Part shown: in pieces, positions 7,553 through 17,194 of the stretch | Position numbering within the stretch: position 1 is the stretch's first letter | How the letters are laid out: each line of letters opens with the position of its first letter | Assembly (NCBI RefSeq): GCF_000010665.1 | Contig: NC_012796.1 | Coordinates: 3,191,501-3,255,500 of the forward strand | DNA: 64,000 bases | Direction of reading: 5' to 3' | Source of the DNA: Solidesulfovibrio magneticus RS-1 | GTDB lineage: Bacteria > Desulfobacterota > Desulfovibrionia > Desulfovibrionales > Desulfovibrionaceae | The notes under the pieces: model-generated | The model's database searches: none | Seen by the model: the letters and a program-made list of their open reading frames with translations, nothing else | What the model was told of the DNA's origin: nothing | Program-made: the position numbers and the translations under genes

Positions 7553-9355
7553 ATGGACAGGCTGCCGGATTTCCGGCGCATGGCCCACCGTCTGGCCGCC
7601 CTGTGCCGGCTGCCCCTGGCCCGGGGCGGCCGCGTCGCGGCGGGCCAAGCGACGCCCGGCCCGCCGCGGCCATCGCTCTTAGAGCCCATGGCCGAAACCC
7701 TGGCCCTGCCCCTGGCCGCCCTGGAAGACGCTTTTACCGAGGCCGCCCGGGCCGGCCAAAATCCCTTCAAGCGCCTGGCCGAACTCCACAAGGTCGACGC
7801 GGGGCTGGCCGCCTCGGCCCTGGCCGCCAGCCTCGGTCTGCCCTATCTCGAAGCCATCGACGTCAGCGACGAGGACGCCGAGCGCATCCGCCGACTGCCT
7901 TTTGGCTATCTCAAGCGCAATCTGGCCGTACCGGTTGCCCTGGACGGCCGGCAGCTTGTGGTCCTGGCCGATCCCTTCGCGCCGGAGCTGGCCGATGACC
8001 TGCGCCGGCTGCTCGGCCAGCCCGATCTCGCCGTGGCCCTGGCCCTGCCCGAGACCATCGTTTCGGCCATCAACCACGCCCACGGCGAAGCCGAGGGCGA
8101 GCGCGACCCCAGGCTCGACAACCTGAGCCTGGACGATTTCATGGGGCCGCCGCCGGAGAACATGTCCACCGAGGACCTCCTGGACGAGACCAGCAACGCC
8201 CCGGTCATCCGGCTGGTCAACCAGCTCCTGGCCCAGGCCGTGCGCGACCTGTGCAGCGACATCCACATCGAGCCCTACCAGAATTCGCTGAAAATCCGCT
8301 TCCGCCTCGACGGCGTGCTCTACGACATCAAGACCCTGGACAAGCGCTGGCATCCGCCCGTCGTGTCCCACGTCAAGATCCGCTCCAAGCTCGACATCGC
8401 CGAGCGCCGCCTGCCCCAGGACGGCAGCTTCGACATCCGCCTGGGCAACCGCAACGTGGACATCCGGGTGTCGGTGTTTCCCACCAAGTTCGGCGAACGG
8501 CTCGTGCTGCGGCTGCTGGAAAAAAACAGCCGCATCCTGAGCCTTGGCGAACTGGGGCTTTCCCCCGGCCATTTCGAGGAACTAAGCGCCCTGGCCAGGC
8601 TCCCCCACGGCATCATCCTGGTCACCGGCCCCACCGGCTCGGGCAAGTCCACCACCCTCTACGCGCTCATAAACCACATCAATTCCACGGACAAAAACAT
8701 CCTCACCATCGAGGACCCGGTGGAATACCAGATCGAGGGCGTGGGGCAGATGCAGGTCAACGCCAAGATCGACCTGACCTTTGCCGGCGGCCTGCGCTCG
8801 ATTCTGCGCCAGGACCCGGACGTCATCCTGGTCGGCGAAATCCGCGACACCGAAACGGCGCAAATCGCCTGCCAGGCGGCGCTCACCGGCCACCTCGTCT
8901 TTTCGACCCTGCACACCAACGACGCCGCCTCGGCCGTCACCCGCATGGTGGACATGGGCATCGAACCCTACATGGTCTGCTCGGTGGTGCGGGCGCTCAT
9001 CGCCCAGCGCCTGGTGCGGGTCCTGTGCCCACACTGCAAGGAAGCCTTCGTGCCCACCGAGGAAGACCTGCTGCCCTTTGGCCCCGGCGCGGCCGCCCTG
9101 GCCGGCCGGAGCTTTTGCCGGGCCGTGGGCTGCCCTCAGTGCATGGGCACAGGCTACCGAGGCCGCACCTCCATCCACGAACTCCTGGTCATCGACGAAG
9201 CCATGGCCGAACTGATCCTGCACAATCCCGAAGCCGGCCGCATCCGCGCCGCGGCCATGGCCGCCGGCATGGCCACCCTGCGCCAGGACGGCATGGACAA
9301 AATCCTGCGGCATATCACGACCATGGAAGAGGTCATACGGGCCACGGTGGTCTGA
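7553..9355 (+). CDS. gspE: Type II secretion ATPase GspE
   Basis: 600-residue cytoplasmic ATPase that powers pseudopilus assembly. An N-terminal N1E/GSPII_E-type domain (~50-190) precedes the RecA-like motor with Walker A GPTGSGKST (359-367), the Asp box (TIEDPVEYQIEGVGQMQVN), Walker B (ILVGEIRDTETAQ) and His box (TGHLVFSTLHTNDA). The tetracysteine zinc motif of GspE is intact (LCPHCKEAF and GCPQCMGTGY). ATG 7553 lies one base after the gspD stop, so the pair is surely one transcript. Unusually, the next genes are not gspF/gspC but a TetR-efflux module; the rest of the system resumes at 17195. Confidence 0.96.
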   Translation: MDRLPDFRRMAHRLAALCRLPLARGGRVAAGQATPGPPRPSLLEPMAETLALPLAALEDAFTEAARAGQNPFKRLAELHKVDAGLAASALAASLGLPYLEAIDVSDEDAERIRRLPFGYLKRNLAVPVALDGRQLVVLADPFAPELADDLRRLLGQPDLAVALALPETIVSAINHAHGEAEGERDPRLDNLSLDDFMGPPPENMSTEDLLDETSNAPVIRLVNQLLAQAVRDLCSDIHIEPYQNSLKIRFRLDGVLYDIKTLDKRWHPPVVSHVKIRSKLDIAERRLPQDGSFDIRLGNRNVDIRVSVFPTKFGERLVLRLLEKNSRILSLGELGLSPGHFEELSALARLPHGIILVTGPTGSGKSTTLYALINHINSTDKNILTIEDPVEYQIEGVGQMQVNAKIDLTFAGGLRSILRQDPDVILVGEIRDTETAQIACQAALTGHLVFSTLHTNDAASAVTRMVDMGIEPYMVCSVVRALIAQRLVRVLCPHCKEAFVPTEEDLLPFGPGAAALAGRSFCRAVGCPQCMGTGYRGRTSIHELLVIDEAMAELILHNPEAGRIRAAAMAAGMATLRQDGMDKILRHITTMEEVIRATVV

Positions 9356-9367
9356 GGCCGCAGTCTC

Positions 9368-9394
9368 TTGACAGGGATTTGGCGTCGATATATG
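9368..9394 (+). promoter_or_regulatory. Candidate upstream promoter of the TetR gene
   Basis: A consensus -35 TTGACA (9368-9373) is followed by TATATG at 9389-9394, with a short 15-bp spacer. The octamer CTTGACAG recurs 53 bp downstream at 9421. This upstream copy could give a leadered tetR transcript. Confidence 0.4.
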
Positions 9395-9421
9395 TCCGCC
9401 CATCCCGTCGCGGGATTGGTC

Positions 9422-9449
9422 TTGACAGCTTGTGAACCGGTGTTAACTT
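9422..9449 (+). promoter_or_regulatory. tetR promoter overlapping a palindromic operator
   Basis: TTGACA (9422-9427), a 16-bp spacer and TAACTT (9444-9449) form a promoter whose expected start point falls at or next to the tetR ATG (9456), implying a leaderless or nearly leaderless mRNA. The spacer and -10 are covered by the palindrome GTGAAC-CGGT-GTTAAC (9432-9447), so a protein bound there would block RNA polymerase. This is typical TetR autoregulation geometry. Confidence 0.55.
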
Positions 9450-9455
9450 CCCCCC

Positions 9456-10049
9456 ATGGCTGAACGTCTGGAATCCCCCCTGCGCCGCGAACAGATCGCC
9501 GAAGCCGCCCTGGACATTGTCGTGCGCCAGGGCATCGGCGCCGTGACCGTGCGCCGCGTGGCCGAAGCCGTGGGCATCTCGGCCGCCGCCCTCTATCGTC
9601 ACTACAAAAGCAAGGTCGACATCCTGGCCGCCGTCATGCACGAGCACCAGGAATTCTTCATGGCCACGGTGCGCACGGCCAAGGCCGAGTCGACGAGTCC
9701 GCTGGACGCGATCCGCCGGCTGTACCACTCTTCCATGGTCATGGTCAGCCGCTATTGCGCCTTGCCCGTCGTCTTTTTGTCCGATGTATTGTGGTTCGAG
9801 GAACCGGAGTTGCGCGCCCTCAAACTGCAACATCACAAAATGCTGCGGGACATCGTCGTGGAATTGATTATCGCTGGCCAGCAGGCCGGCGAAATCCGCA
9901 CTGATCTGCGCCCGGAAGAAATCGTGATCCATTTCCTCGGGCTTATCGCCATGCCGGCGCTTATCCAGGCACGCACGCCGGAAGATCTGGACATGCCCCG
10001 CCAGATCACGGCCAACTGGGAGTTGTTCGCCCATGCCGTTGCTCCATGA
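9456..10049 (+). CDS. TetR-family transcriptional regulator
   Basis: 197-residue repressor with an N-terminal TetR helix-turn-helix (residues ~10-57: IAEAALDIVVRQGIGAVTVRRVAEAVGISAAALYRHYKSK) and a C-terminal all-helical ligand domain ending LIAMPALIQARTPEDL. It lies upstream of and codirectional with an esterase and an RND efflux pair. The same palindrome occurs before its own start and again at 10067-10082, so it most likely represses itself and the efflux genes until a drug-like ligand binds. No Shine-Dalgarno is visible: the start is preceded by six C residues, in line with the leaderless promoter geometry. The gene interrupts the type II secretion cluster. Confidence 0.92.
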   Translation: MAERLESPLRREQIAEAALDIVVRQGIGAVTVRRVAEAVGISAAALYRHYKSKVDILAAVMHEHQEFFMATVRTAKAESTSPLDAIRRLYHSSMVMVSRYCALPVVFLSDVLWFEEPELRALKLQHHKMLRDIVVELIIAGQQAGEIRTDLRPEEIVIHFLGLIAMPALIQARTPEDLDMPRQITANWELFAHAVAP

Positions 10050-10066
10050 TTTTTTTTGCCCCAAAA

Positions 10067-10082
10067 GTGAACACGCGTTAAC
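10067..10082 (+). promoter_or_regulatory. Second copy of candidate TetR operator
   Basis: GTGAAC-ACGC-GTTAAC matches the tetR promoter palindrome (9432-9447) at both 6-bp half sites; only the 4-bp centre differs. It is 10 bp before the esterase ATG (10093) and 17 bp after the tetR stop, which places the esterase-efflux genes under the same regulator. Confidence 0.6.
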
Positions 10083-10092
10083 GCCCCACACC

Positions 10093-11046
10093 ATGCCGCT
10101 CCATCGTCTGACCCTGGGTCTTGCAGGTCTGGTCGCCCTGGCCGTGTTGGCCGGGCGGGCCGTCTCCGATGCGCCCGCGCCCACTCCGGCCCGGCGCACC
10201 CTGGCCGCCGTCCAGGACCACTATGCCGGACGGTTGCCCAATTCGCCGGAAACCGGGGAGCTGGCCGTCTACGCCGGCGCACCCGGCGAGCCGCCCCTGG
10301 ACTGCGCCGCTCTGGCCAAGGACCGGACCATGGTCGCCCTGGTCTTTGGCCAGTCCAACGCCTCCAACACCGTGGACCCGGGCTACGAGTCCGTCCAGCC
10401 AGTCTACGCCTTTGCCGACGGCGTATGCACCAAGGCCCGCGACGCCCTGCCCGGGGCCACTGGAACCAAGGGCAGCTCCTGGCCGCGCCTGGGCGACAAG
10501 CTCATTGCCGGCGGCTTTTACGACGCCGTCATTTTCGCCAACATCGCCCGGGGCGGCTCCTCCATTCTCGAATGGGGACCGGGCGGCCGCCACAACGCCG
10601 TGCTCCTGGCCTCCCTGGATTCCCTGGCCAAGGCCGGGCTGGCGCCCACCCATGTGCTTTTCCACCAGGGCGAGGCCGACTGCGCCCTGGGCGTGGCCGG
10701 GCCAGACTACGCCGACATGCTCGCCGCCGTCATCGACCAGATTCGAAGCAAGGTCGGGCCGGCCCCCGACGTCGTCGTGGCCCGAACCTCCCAGTATTTC
10801 GACCTGGTCTGCGGCGACGCGGCCAATCCGGCCTGCTTCAAGACCTGTCCGGCCTTGATCCAGGCGCAAACCGCCGCGGCCGACCCGCAGCGCCATGTCC
10901 TGTCCGGCCCGGACACCGACCGCCTCGTGCCCTACTCCGACCGCAACGACGGCTACCATTTCACGGCCCAGGCCGCCGACCGCTTCGCCGAGGCCTGGCT
11001 GCCTCTGCTCGCCCGAAGCGAGGCCGCCACAAGCCGCCTGCAATGA
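10093..11046 (+). CDS. Secreted SGNH/SASA-type esterase
   Basis: 317-residue exported protein with a hydrophobic N-terminal signal (LTLGLAGLVALAVLAGRAVSDA). It carries the blocks of the sialate O-acetylesterase/SASA branch of SGNH hydrolases: the nucleophile block LVFGQSNASN, the glycine/oxyanion block (NIARGGSSILEWG), HQGEAD, and the C-terminal catalytic pair in DGYHFT. Such enzymes remove acetyl or similar groups from carbohydrates. It sits between tetR and the efflux adaptor and is preceded by the second operator copy, so it may be coregulated with efflux, an unusual partner. The start is ATG 10093, because the open frame upstream overlaps the operator and the end of tetR. No good ribosome site is visible. 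Confidence 0.82.
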   Translation: MPLHRLTLGLAGLVALAVLAGRAVSDAPAPTPARRTLAAVQDHYAGRLPNSPETGELAVYAGAPGEPPLDCAALAKDRTMVALVFGQSNASNTVDPGYESVQPVYAFADGVCTKARDALPGATGTKGSSWPRLGDKLIAGGFYDAVIFANIARGGSSILEWGPGGRHNAVLLASLDSLAKAGLAPTHVLFHQGEADCALGVAGPDYADMLAAVIDQIRSKVGPAPDVVVARTSQYFDLVCGDAANPACFKTCPALIQAQTAAADPQRHVLSGPDTDRLVPYSDRNDGYHFTAQAADRFAEAWLPLLARSEAATSRLQ

Positions 11047-11116
11047 ACCCGCAACCCTTTTCGCCCGCAACCGGCCGTCGCCATGCGCGCGACAGCCGCC
11101 TGTCCCGGAGGGAATC

Positions 11117-12397
11117 ATGACTGTCTCCATTTTCGCCAAGGCCGCGCGCGTCACCTTCGCCATGTGCCTGCCTTTTGCCCTGGCCGCCGCCCTGTCCGGC
11201 TGCGCCACCGAAAGCTCGGGCCAGGAAAACGCCGCCGCGCCGCCGCCGCCGGAAATCGTGGCCTACGCCGTCAAGCAGGCCGACATTCCCCTGGAAATGG
11301 CCTTCATGGGCCAGACCGCCGGCTCCCGCGAGGTCGAGGTCCGGGCCAGAGTGGGCGGCATTTTGCTGCGCCGCGACTATGAGGAAGGCTCACGCGTGCG
11401 CCAGGGCCAACTCATGTTCGAGATCGACCCGGCCCCCTACCAGGCCGCCCTGGAACAGGCCAAGGGCGCCCTGGCCCAGGCCGAGGCCAGCCTGGCCCAG
11501 GCCAAGCGCGACGCCGAACGCATGGACAAGCTTTTCAAGGGCGACGTGGTGGCCCGCAAGGACTTCGACGATTCCAAGACCGCTGTGGAAACCGGCACCG
11601 CCGCCGTGGATGCGGCCAAGGGCAAGGTCCGCGAAGCTTCGCTCAATCTCGAATGGACCAAGGTCACGGCCCCCATTTCCGGCATGACCAGCAAGGAGAC
11701 CCGTTCCGAAGGCAGCCTCGTCACCACCGGTTCCGACGGCAGCCTGCTCACCACCATGTCCCGGGTCGATCCCATCTATGTGAACTTCTCCATGTCCGGC
11801 CAGGAGATGATGAAGATTCGCAAGCTGCGGGCCGAGGGCAAGGTGGTCGTGGACGGCGGCGATTTCACTGTGGGCCTGACCCTGCCCGACGGGTCGTCGT
11901 ATCCCCTCAAGGGCCGCATCAATTTCACCGACACCCAGGTCGACGCCACAACCGGCGTGGTCAAGGTCAGGGCCGAATTCCAGAACCCTGACGGGTCGGT
12001 GCTGCCCGGCCAGTTCGTGCGGGTGCGCCTTGAGGGCGCGCGCTTCAAGGACGTGCTGGCCGTGCCCCAGGGCGCTGTGCTCAACACCCAGATGGGGGCC
12101 ATGGTCTGGACGCTGGATGACAAGAACCAGGTCGCCCCGCGCCCGGTGGTCCTCGGCGAGGCCGTGGGCAACGACTACCTGGTTGAGCAGGGCCTTGGGG
12201 CCGGCGAGCGCATCATCGCCGAAGGCGTGATCAAGGTGCGCCCGGGCCTGACCGTGCGCGTGCGCGGTGAAGAACCCAAGCAGGCCCAGCCGGCCGCCAC
12301 GGCCCAGACCGCTCCGCAACAGGCTCCCAAGGACGCCCCGGCCGCCGCCCAGAACGGCGAGGCCGCCAAGGCCGAGGTCAAGGAGAACCGTTCATGA
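11117..12397 (+). CDS. RND efflux periplasmic adaptor lipoprotein (AcrA/MexA type)
   Basis: 426-residue membrane fusion protein linking an inner membrane RND pump to an outer membrane channel. The signal ends in a lipobox (AALSGC, Cys about residue 29), so it should be lipid-anchored. Lipoyl/barrel-sandwich halves ([20 protein letters not shown] and [15 protein letters not shown]) flank a helical hairpin ([20 protein letters not shown]), followed by a beta-barrel ([21 protein letters not shown]) and a membrane-proximal domain. The C-terminal ~45 residues are a Gln/Ala/Pro/Lys-rich tail. ATG 11117 follows GGAGGG. The stop overlaps the pump start by 4 bp. Confidence 0.95.
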   Translation: MTVSIFAKAARVTFAMCLPFALAAALSGCATESSGQENAAAPPPPEIVAYAVKQADIPLEMAFMGQTAGSREVEVRARVGGILLRRDYEEGSRVRQGQLMFEIDPAPYQAALEQAKGALAQAEASLAQAKRDAERMDKLFKGDVVARKDFDDSKTAVETGTAAVDAAKGKVREASLNLEWTKVTAPISGMTSKETRSEGSLVTTGSDGSLLTTMSRVDPIYVNFSMSGQEMMKIRKLRAEGKVVVDGGDFTVGLTLPDGSSYPLKGRINFTDTQVDATTGVVKVRAEFQNPDGSVLPGQFVRVRLEGARFKDVLAVPQGAVLNTQMGAMVWTLDDKNQVAPRPVVLGEAVGNDYLVEQGLGAGERIIAEGVIKVRPGLTVRVRGEEPKQAQPAATAQTAPQQAPKDAPAAAQNGEAAKAEVKENRS

Positions 12398-15300
12398 TTT
12401 CACGCTTTTTCCTGGGCCGCCCGGTCTTTTCCATCGTCATCTCGCTGGTCATCGTGCTGGCGGGTCTGGCGGCCATCAGAAGCCTGCCCATCGCCCAGTA
12501 CCCGGATATCGTGCCGCCAGAGGTCAACGTCACGGCCGTCTACCCCGGGGCCAGCCCCGAGGTCATCGCCGCCACCGTGGCCGCGCCCCTGGAGCAGCAG
12601 ATAAACGGCGTTGACAACATGCTCTATATGCGCTCGACGAGCTCCGGCGACGGCACGCTGTCCATCACCGTCACCTTCGCCGTCGGCACCAACCCCGACC
12701 AGAACACCATCAACGTCAACAACCGCGTCCAGGCGGCCCAGACCACCCTGCCCGAGGAAGTCCGCCGCCAGGGCGTGACCGTCACCAAAAAATCCTCCAA
12801 CATCCTCCAGATCATCGGCTTCGATTCCCCGTCCGGCCGCTACGATGCGGTGTTCATCAGCAACTACGTGCTGGTCAACATCCTTGACGAGCTAAAGCGC
12901 CTGCCCGGCGTCGGCGACGCCTCCATCTTCGGGGCCAAGGACTATTCCATGCGCGTCTGGCTGCGGCCGGACAAGCTGGCCCAGCTCAAGCTCACGCCGA
13001 CCGACGTGGCCAATGCGATCAGCGAACAGAACGCCCAGTTCGCGGCCGGCCGCATCGGGGCCGAGCCCACCAAGCCCGAAAGCCCGGTGGCGCTCAACTA
13101 CATGGTCACCACCAAGGGCCGGCTCATCACCCCCGAGGAATTCGGCGACATCATCCTGCGCGCCCAGCCCGACGGGTCGCTGCTGCGTCTGAAGGACGTG
13201 GCCCGGGTCGAGCTCGGGGCCAAGGACTACAGCTCGATTTCCAAACGCAACGGCAGCCCCACGGTCAACGCCGCCATCTTCCTCGCTCCCGGAGCCAACG
13301 CCCTGGACACGGCCGAGCGCGTCACCGCCAAGCTCAAGGAACTCTCGGCCCGCTTCCCCGACGGCATCATCTATTCCGTGCCGCTGGACACCACCACCTT
13401 TGTGCGCGTCTCCATCGAGGAAGTCATCCACACCCTGGTCGAGGCCATGATCCTGGTCTTTATCGTGGTCTTTGTCTTCCTGCAAAACTTCCGGGCCACG
13501 CTCATTCCCTGCCTGGCCGTGCCGGTCTCCATCATCGGCACCTTCGCCGGGATGCAGGCCCTGGGCTTCACCATCAACACCCTGACCCTGTTCGGCATGG
13601 TCCTGGCCATCGGCATCGTCGTCGATGACGCCATCGTGGTGCTCGAAAACGTCGAGCGCATCATGACCAAGGAGAAGCTGCCGCCCAGGGAAGCCACGGC
13701 CAAGGCCATGGAAGAGGTGACTGGGCCGGTGGTGGCCATCGTGCTGGTGCTGTGCGCCGTGTTCGTGCCGGTGGCGTTTCTGGGCGGGCTGACCGGCCAG
13801 ATGTACAAGCAGTTCGCCATCACCATCGCGGTTTCCGTGGTCATCTCGGGCCTGGTGGCGCTGACGTTGACCCCGGCCCTGTGCGCTACGCTGTTAAAGC
13901 CCGGCCACCAGGAACCCAACCGGTTCTTCCGGGGCTTTAATCGCCTTTTTGACGCCGTGACCGCCGGTTACGGCGCGGGCGTGGCCTTTCTCCTGCGCCG
14001 CAGCGCCTTTGCCATGCTGCTTTTCGCCGGGCTGTGCCTGGGCACGGGCTGGCTGTTCAAGCAAGTGCCCGGCGGACTCGTCCCGGACGAGGACCAAGGC
14101 TACGTCATCGCTGTCAACATCCTGCCCGACGGCACGTCGCTGCGCGCGACCGAACAGATCAGCGACGCCATGGACGCGATGAACATGCAGGACCCCTCGG
14201 TCAAGGACGTCATCGCCATCACCGGCCTTGATCTCTTAAGCTTCACCTACCGCTCCAACTACGGCACCATGTTCATGCCGCTTAAGCCCTGGAAGGAACG
14301 TCCCGGCGAGGAACTCTCCTCCTTCTCCATGGTCAAGCGCATCTTTGGCCGGGGCATGGCCCTGCCCAAAAGCTTCACCCTGGCCTTCAACCCGCCGGCC
14401 ATCTCCGGCATGTCCAACACCGGCGGCTTTGAAGCCTACCTGCAAAGCCGAGGCGAAGGCGACGTCAAGGCCCTGGCCGCCATGACCGAAGCCCTGGTGG
14501 CCGAAGCCTCGAAAAACCCGGTGCTGGGCCGGGTGGCCACCACCTTCGGAGCCAACGTGCCCCAGCTGCGCATCGACCTCGACCGAGAAAAGGCCAAGGC
14601 CCTGGGCGTGGCCATAAGCGACGTCTATGCCGCCATGCAGGCCACGTTCGGCGCGTATTACGTCAACGACTTCAACAAGTTCGGCCGGACATTCAAAGTC
14701 CAGATCCAGTCCGAGGCCGATTTCCGCGACCGGCCCGAGGATCTGCGCGACGTGTTCGTGCGCTCCAGCAAAGGCGAGATGATCCCGCTGACCGCCATCG
14801 CCTCCATCGAAAAGTCCACCGGCCCCGAGGTCATGGAGCGCTTCAACGTCTTCCCGGCCGCCAAGATCATGGGCCAGCCCGCCCCGGGACACACCTCGGG
14901 CGAGGCCCTGGCCGCCATGGAGCAGGCCGCGGCCAAGGTGCTGCCACCGGAATACACCCTGGCCTGGACCGGATCGGCCTACCAGGAAAAGGCCGCCCAG
15001 GGCTCCTCGGCCCTGGTCTTCGCCATGGGCATCGTCATGGTCATCCTGATCCTGGCCGCCCAGTACGAACGCTGGACCCTGCCCTTTGCCGTGGTCATGG
15101 CCGTGCCGTTTGCCTTGTTCGGGGCCATCGCCGCCGTCTACGGCCGGGACCTGAGCAATGACATCTACTTCCAGATCGCCCTGGTGACGCTCATTGGCCT
15201 GGCCGCGAAAAACGCCATCCTCATCGTGGAATTCGCGGTGCTGGAGGTCAAGGCCGGCAAGACCCTGGCCGAGGCGGCGCTCTCGGCCGCCAAGCTGCGC

Positions 15301-15543
15301 TTTCGGCCCATCATCATGACCTCGCTGGCCTTTATCCTCGGCTGCCTGCCCCTGGCCATCTCCACAGGCGCGGGCGCCAACAGCCGCCACGCCATCGGCA
15401 CCGGCGTCATCGGCGGCATGCTCGGGGCCACCATCATCGCGCCGTTTTTCATCCCGGTCTTTTTCAAGCTCATCATGGGTCTTGGGGCCTGGGTGCAACA
15501 AGTCACCGGGAAACATGTTGCCAAGGAGCAAAAAGCAGACTAA
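12394..15543 (+). CDS. RND multidrug efflux transporter (AcrB/HAE1 type)
   Basis: 1049-residue proton-driven inner membrane pump of the hydrophobe/amphiphile efflux class. The N-terminus [25 protein letters not shown] is the usual first helix, [23 protein letters not shown] starts the porter domain, and the TM4 relay [15 protein letters not shown] carries the paired Asp. A second half repeats the fold and ends with GAWVQQVTG and a basic tail. Length matches AcrB (1049). It overlaps the adaptor gene by 4 bp, so expression is coupled. No TolC-like channel gene lies in the window, so the outer membrane partner must come from elsewhere. Confidence 0.97.
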   Translation: MISRFFLGRPVFSIVISLVIVLAGLAAIRSLPIAQYPDIVPPEVNVTAVYPGASPEVIAATVAAPLEQQINGVDNMLYMRSTSSGDGTLSITVTFAVGTNPDQNTINVNNRVQAAQTTLPEEVRRQGVTVTKKSSNILQIIGFDSPSGRYDAVFISNYVLVNILDELKRLPGVGDASIFGAKDYSMRVWLRPDKLAQLKLTPTDVANAISEQNAQFAAGRIGAEPTKPESPVALNYMVTTKGRLITPEEFGDIILRAQPDGSLLRLKDVARVELGAKDYSSISKRNGSPTVNAAIFLAPGANALDTAERVTAKLKELSARFPDGIIYSVPLDTTTFVRVSIEEVIHTLVEAMILVFIVVFVFLQNFRATLIPCLAVPVSIIGTFAGMQALGFTINTLTLFGMVLAIGIVVDDAIVVLENVERIMTKEKLPPREATAKAMEEVTGPVVAIVLVLCAVFVPVAFLGGLTGQMYKQFAITIAVSVVISGLVALTLTPALCATLLKPGHQEPNRFFRGFNRLFDAVTAGYGAGVAFLLRRSAFAMLLFAGLCLGTGWLFKQVPGGLVPDEDQGYVIAVNILPDGTSLRATEQISDAMDAMNMQDPSVKDVIAITGLDLLSFTYRSNYGTMFMPLKPWKERPGEELSSFSMVKRIFGRGMALPKSFTLAFNPPAISGMSNTGGFEAYLQSRGEGDVKALAAMTEALVAEASKNPVLGRVATTFGANVPQLRIDLDREKAKALGVAISDVYAAMQATFGAYYVNDFNKFGRTFKVQIQSEADFRDRPEDLRDVFVRSSKGEMIPLTAIASIEKSTGPEVMERFNVFPAAKIMGQPAPGHTSGEALAAMEQAAAKVLPPEYTLAWTGSAYQEKAAQGSSALVFAMGIVMVILILAAQYERWTLPFAVVMAVPFALFGAIAAVYGRDLSNDIYFQIALVTLIGLAAKNAILIVEFAVLEVKAGKTLAEAALSAAKLRFRPIIMTSLAFILGCLPLAISTGAGANSRHAIGTGVIGGMLGATIIAPFFIPVFFKLIMGLGAWVQQVTGKHVAKEQKAD

Positions 15544-15546
15544 TGC

Positions 15547-15563
15547 TTTTATAAGCTATAAAA
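15547..15563 (+). promoter_or_regulatory. AT-rich palindrome before the MarR gene
   Basis: TTTTATA-AGC-TATAAAA is a perfect inverted repeat with 7-bp arms in otherwise GC-rich DNA, four bases after the RND pump stop and 49 bp before the marR start. MarR proteins bind palindromes of this size, so it may be an operator; its TATA core may also serve as a -10 element. Confidence 0.5.
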
Positions 15564-15611
15564 ACCATGCGCGCGGGAAGTCGCGACGCGCGTCGGAAAA
15601 GGAGCACCCCC

Positions 15612-16061
15612 ATGGAATCCTCTCCGTCTGTCGCTGTCCCCGAGCAGGCTTCGGAATCCCTCCCCATTGCCCTGAACGACGTAGCCCGGGCCTGGCGGTC
15701 CCGATTGGACGAACGCCTTCGCCCTCTTGGCCTCTCGAGCGCCATGTGGGCCGTCATCCGCCGCCTGGCCACCGGCCAGGCGGCGTTGACCCAACGCGAG
15801 CTGGCCGAGGCCGTGGGCATCGAAGGCCCGACACTGGTGCGCCTGCTGGACCGGCTGGAACAGCACGGCATCGCCCGGCGCGTGTCCGACCCCCGGGACC
15901 GTCGCATCAAGCGGGTGGAACTGGCCGAACAGGCCCGGCAGAACTGGGACGCCTCCCTGAAGGCCGGACTGGAGCTCAGCAGCGAACTGACGCGTGGCAT
16001 TCCCCCCAAGGACCTCGAAACCACGCGCACGGTCCTGCGCACCATGCTCGAACGCCTCTAA
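15612..16061 (+). CDS. MarR-family transcriptional regulator
   Basis: 149-residue winged-helix regulator. The DNA-binding part is clear: recognition helix ALTQRELAEAVGIEGPTLVRLLDRLEQHGIARR, then the wing VSDPRDRRIKRVEL. ATG 15612 is chosen because AAAAGGAG lies 7 bp upstream. It follows the RND pump by 68 bp, and that gap holds an AT-rich palindrome. A second regulator at the far end of the efflux module suggests control by two signals, or autoregulation of marR alone. The ligand is unknown. Confidence 0.9.
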   Translation: MESSPSVAVPEQASESLPIALNDVARAWRSRLDERLRPLGLSSAMWAVIRRLATGQAALTQRELAEAVGIEGPTLVRLLDRLEQHGIARRVSDPRDRRIKRVELAEQARQNWDASLKAGLELSSELTRGIPPKDLETTRTVLRTMLERL

Positions 16062-16203
16062 AGGCGGCCCAACATCCGCCTTGTCCATCCCGAAGGTTTG
16101 GGGCATACTGGCTGCGAGAACGACGACGTTTTCCAGCTGGTTGCCCCAACCCTTACCGATGCCGGTCGCGCGCAAGCTCCCGTTCCGGACGCCCCGCCAG
16201 CCT

Positions 16204-17169
16204 ATGCCCATCTCTGCCGCGCCGTCATGCTTACGTCTCGTGCCGCGCCTTGCCTCCGGCTGGCTGCTGGCCGGGCTTTTGCTCGTGTCCCTGGCCGCTG
16301 GCTGCGCCCAGAAGCGACCGCCAACCCCGGTGCGGCTAGCTCCGGAAACCACGGCCGAATCGCCTGAAAGCGTCATCATGCGCGCCACCCCGGCCATCGC
16401 CGCCGGCCAGGCCACGCCCACCGTCTACCAGGAGCGCGGCGAGGCCTACTACCGTATGGGGCAGTTCGAACTGGCCCAGAAGGATTTCGAACAGGCCCAG
16501 AGCGCCGGCGGCGGCGCCCAGACCGCCTACGATCTCGGCGCGGCCGCCTACATGAATCAGGACTACCAAAAGGCCATCAACTACTTCTCCGACGCCATCG
16601 CCAAGGACGCCACCATGGCCAAGGCCTACAACAATCGCGGCGTGGCGGCCTTTGCCCTGGGCCAGTACGACAAGGCCGGGGCCGATTTCTCCGCCGCCGC
16701 CGGACTGGGCGGCCAAAGCGCCGCGGCCTCGCTTTTTAACCGCGCCCTGGCCTATCAGGCCCAGAACGAATTTGACCGAGCCCTGGCCGACTACGACCGG
16801 GTCATCGGCCTGGACCCGTCCCAGACCGCCGCCCGCAACAACAAGGCCGACATCTACATCACCCTGCGCCGCTACGACGAAGCCGCCGTGGAACTCGACA
16901 CGGCCATCCGCCGCAACTCCGGCGACCCCGACCTGTATTACAACCGCGCCCTGGTCCGGGAGAAACTCGGCAACTATCCCCAGGCCATGGAAGACTACGA
17001 CCGGGCCGCCAAACTGCGTTCCAACTTCGGCCAAGCCTACCGCAACCGGGGCGTGCTGCGCCTTCGCTTGCAAATGACCCGCGAGGGCTGCGCCGACCTC
17101 TCCCTGGCCTGCCAGTTCGGCTACTGCGGCCACCTGGAAAAGGCCAAGAACTTCGGCCTGTGCCAGTAG
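16204..17169 (+). CDS. TPR-repeat lipoprotein
   Basis: 321-residue lipoprotein. The signal ends LLLVSLAAGC (Cys about residue 30), so it should be anchored in a cell-envelope membrane. About seven tetratricopeptide repeats follow (e.g. VYQERGEAYYRMGQFELAQKDFEQA, AYNNRGVAAFALGQYDKAGADF, LYYNRALVREKLGNYPQAMEDYDRA), and the C-terminus is cysteine-rich (GCADLSLACQFGYCG). TPR lipoproteins commonly act as assembly scaffolds or pilotins. It lies 25 bp before gspC, so a role in type II secretion, such as secretin targeting, is plausible but inferred. An in-frame ATG at 16159 would add 15 basic residues; ATG 16204 gives a cleaner signal. Confidence 0.8.
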   Translation: MPISAAPSCLRLVPRLASGWLLAGLLLVSLAAGCAQKRPPTPVRLAPETTAESPESVIMRATPAIAAGQATPTVYQERGEAYYRMGQFELAQKDFEQAQSAGGGAQTAYDLGAAAYMNQDYQKAINYFSDAIAKDATMAKAYNNRGVAAFALGQYDKAGADFSAAAGLGGQSAAASLFNRALAYQAQNEFDRALADYDRVIGLDPSQTAARNNKADIYITLRRYDEAAVELDTAIRRNSGDPDLYYNRALVREKLGNYPQAMEDYDRAAKLRSNFGQAYRNRGVLRLRLQMTREGCADLSLACQFGYCGHLEKAKNFGLCQ

Positions 17170-17194
17170 CGGCCGAAAGCGACGGGCGGGCCTC

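Noticed and set aside
10050-10057. Run of eight T after the tetR stop as a terminator
   Set aside because: No stem precedes it within the tetR end, and the downstream operator suggests that transcription continues or restarts here.
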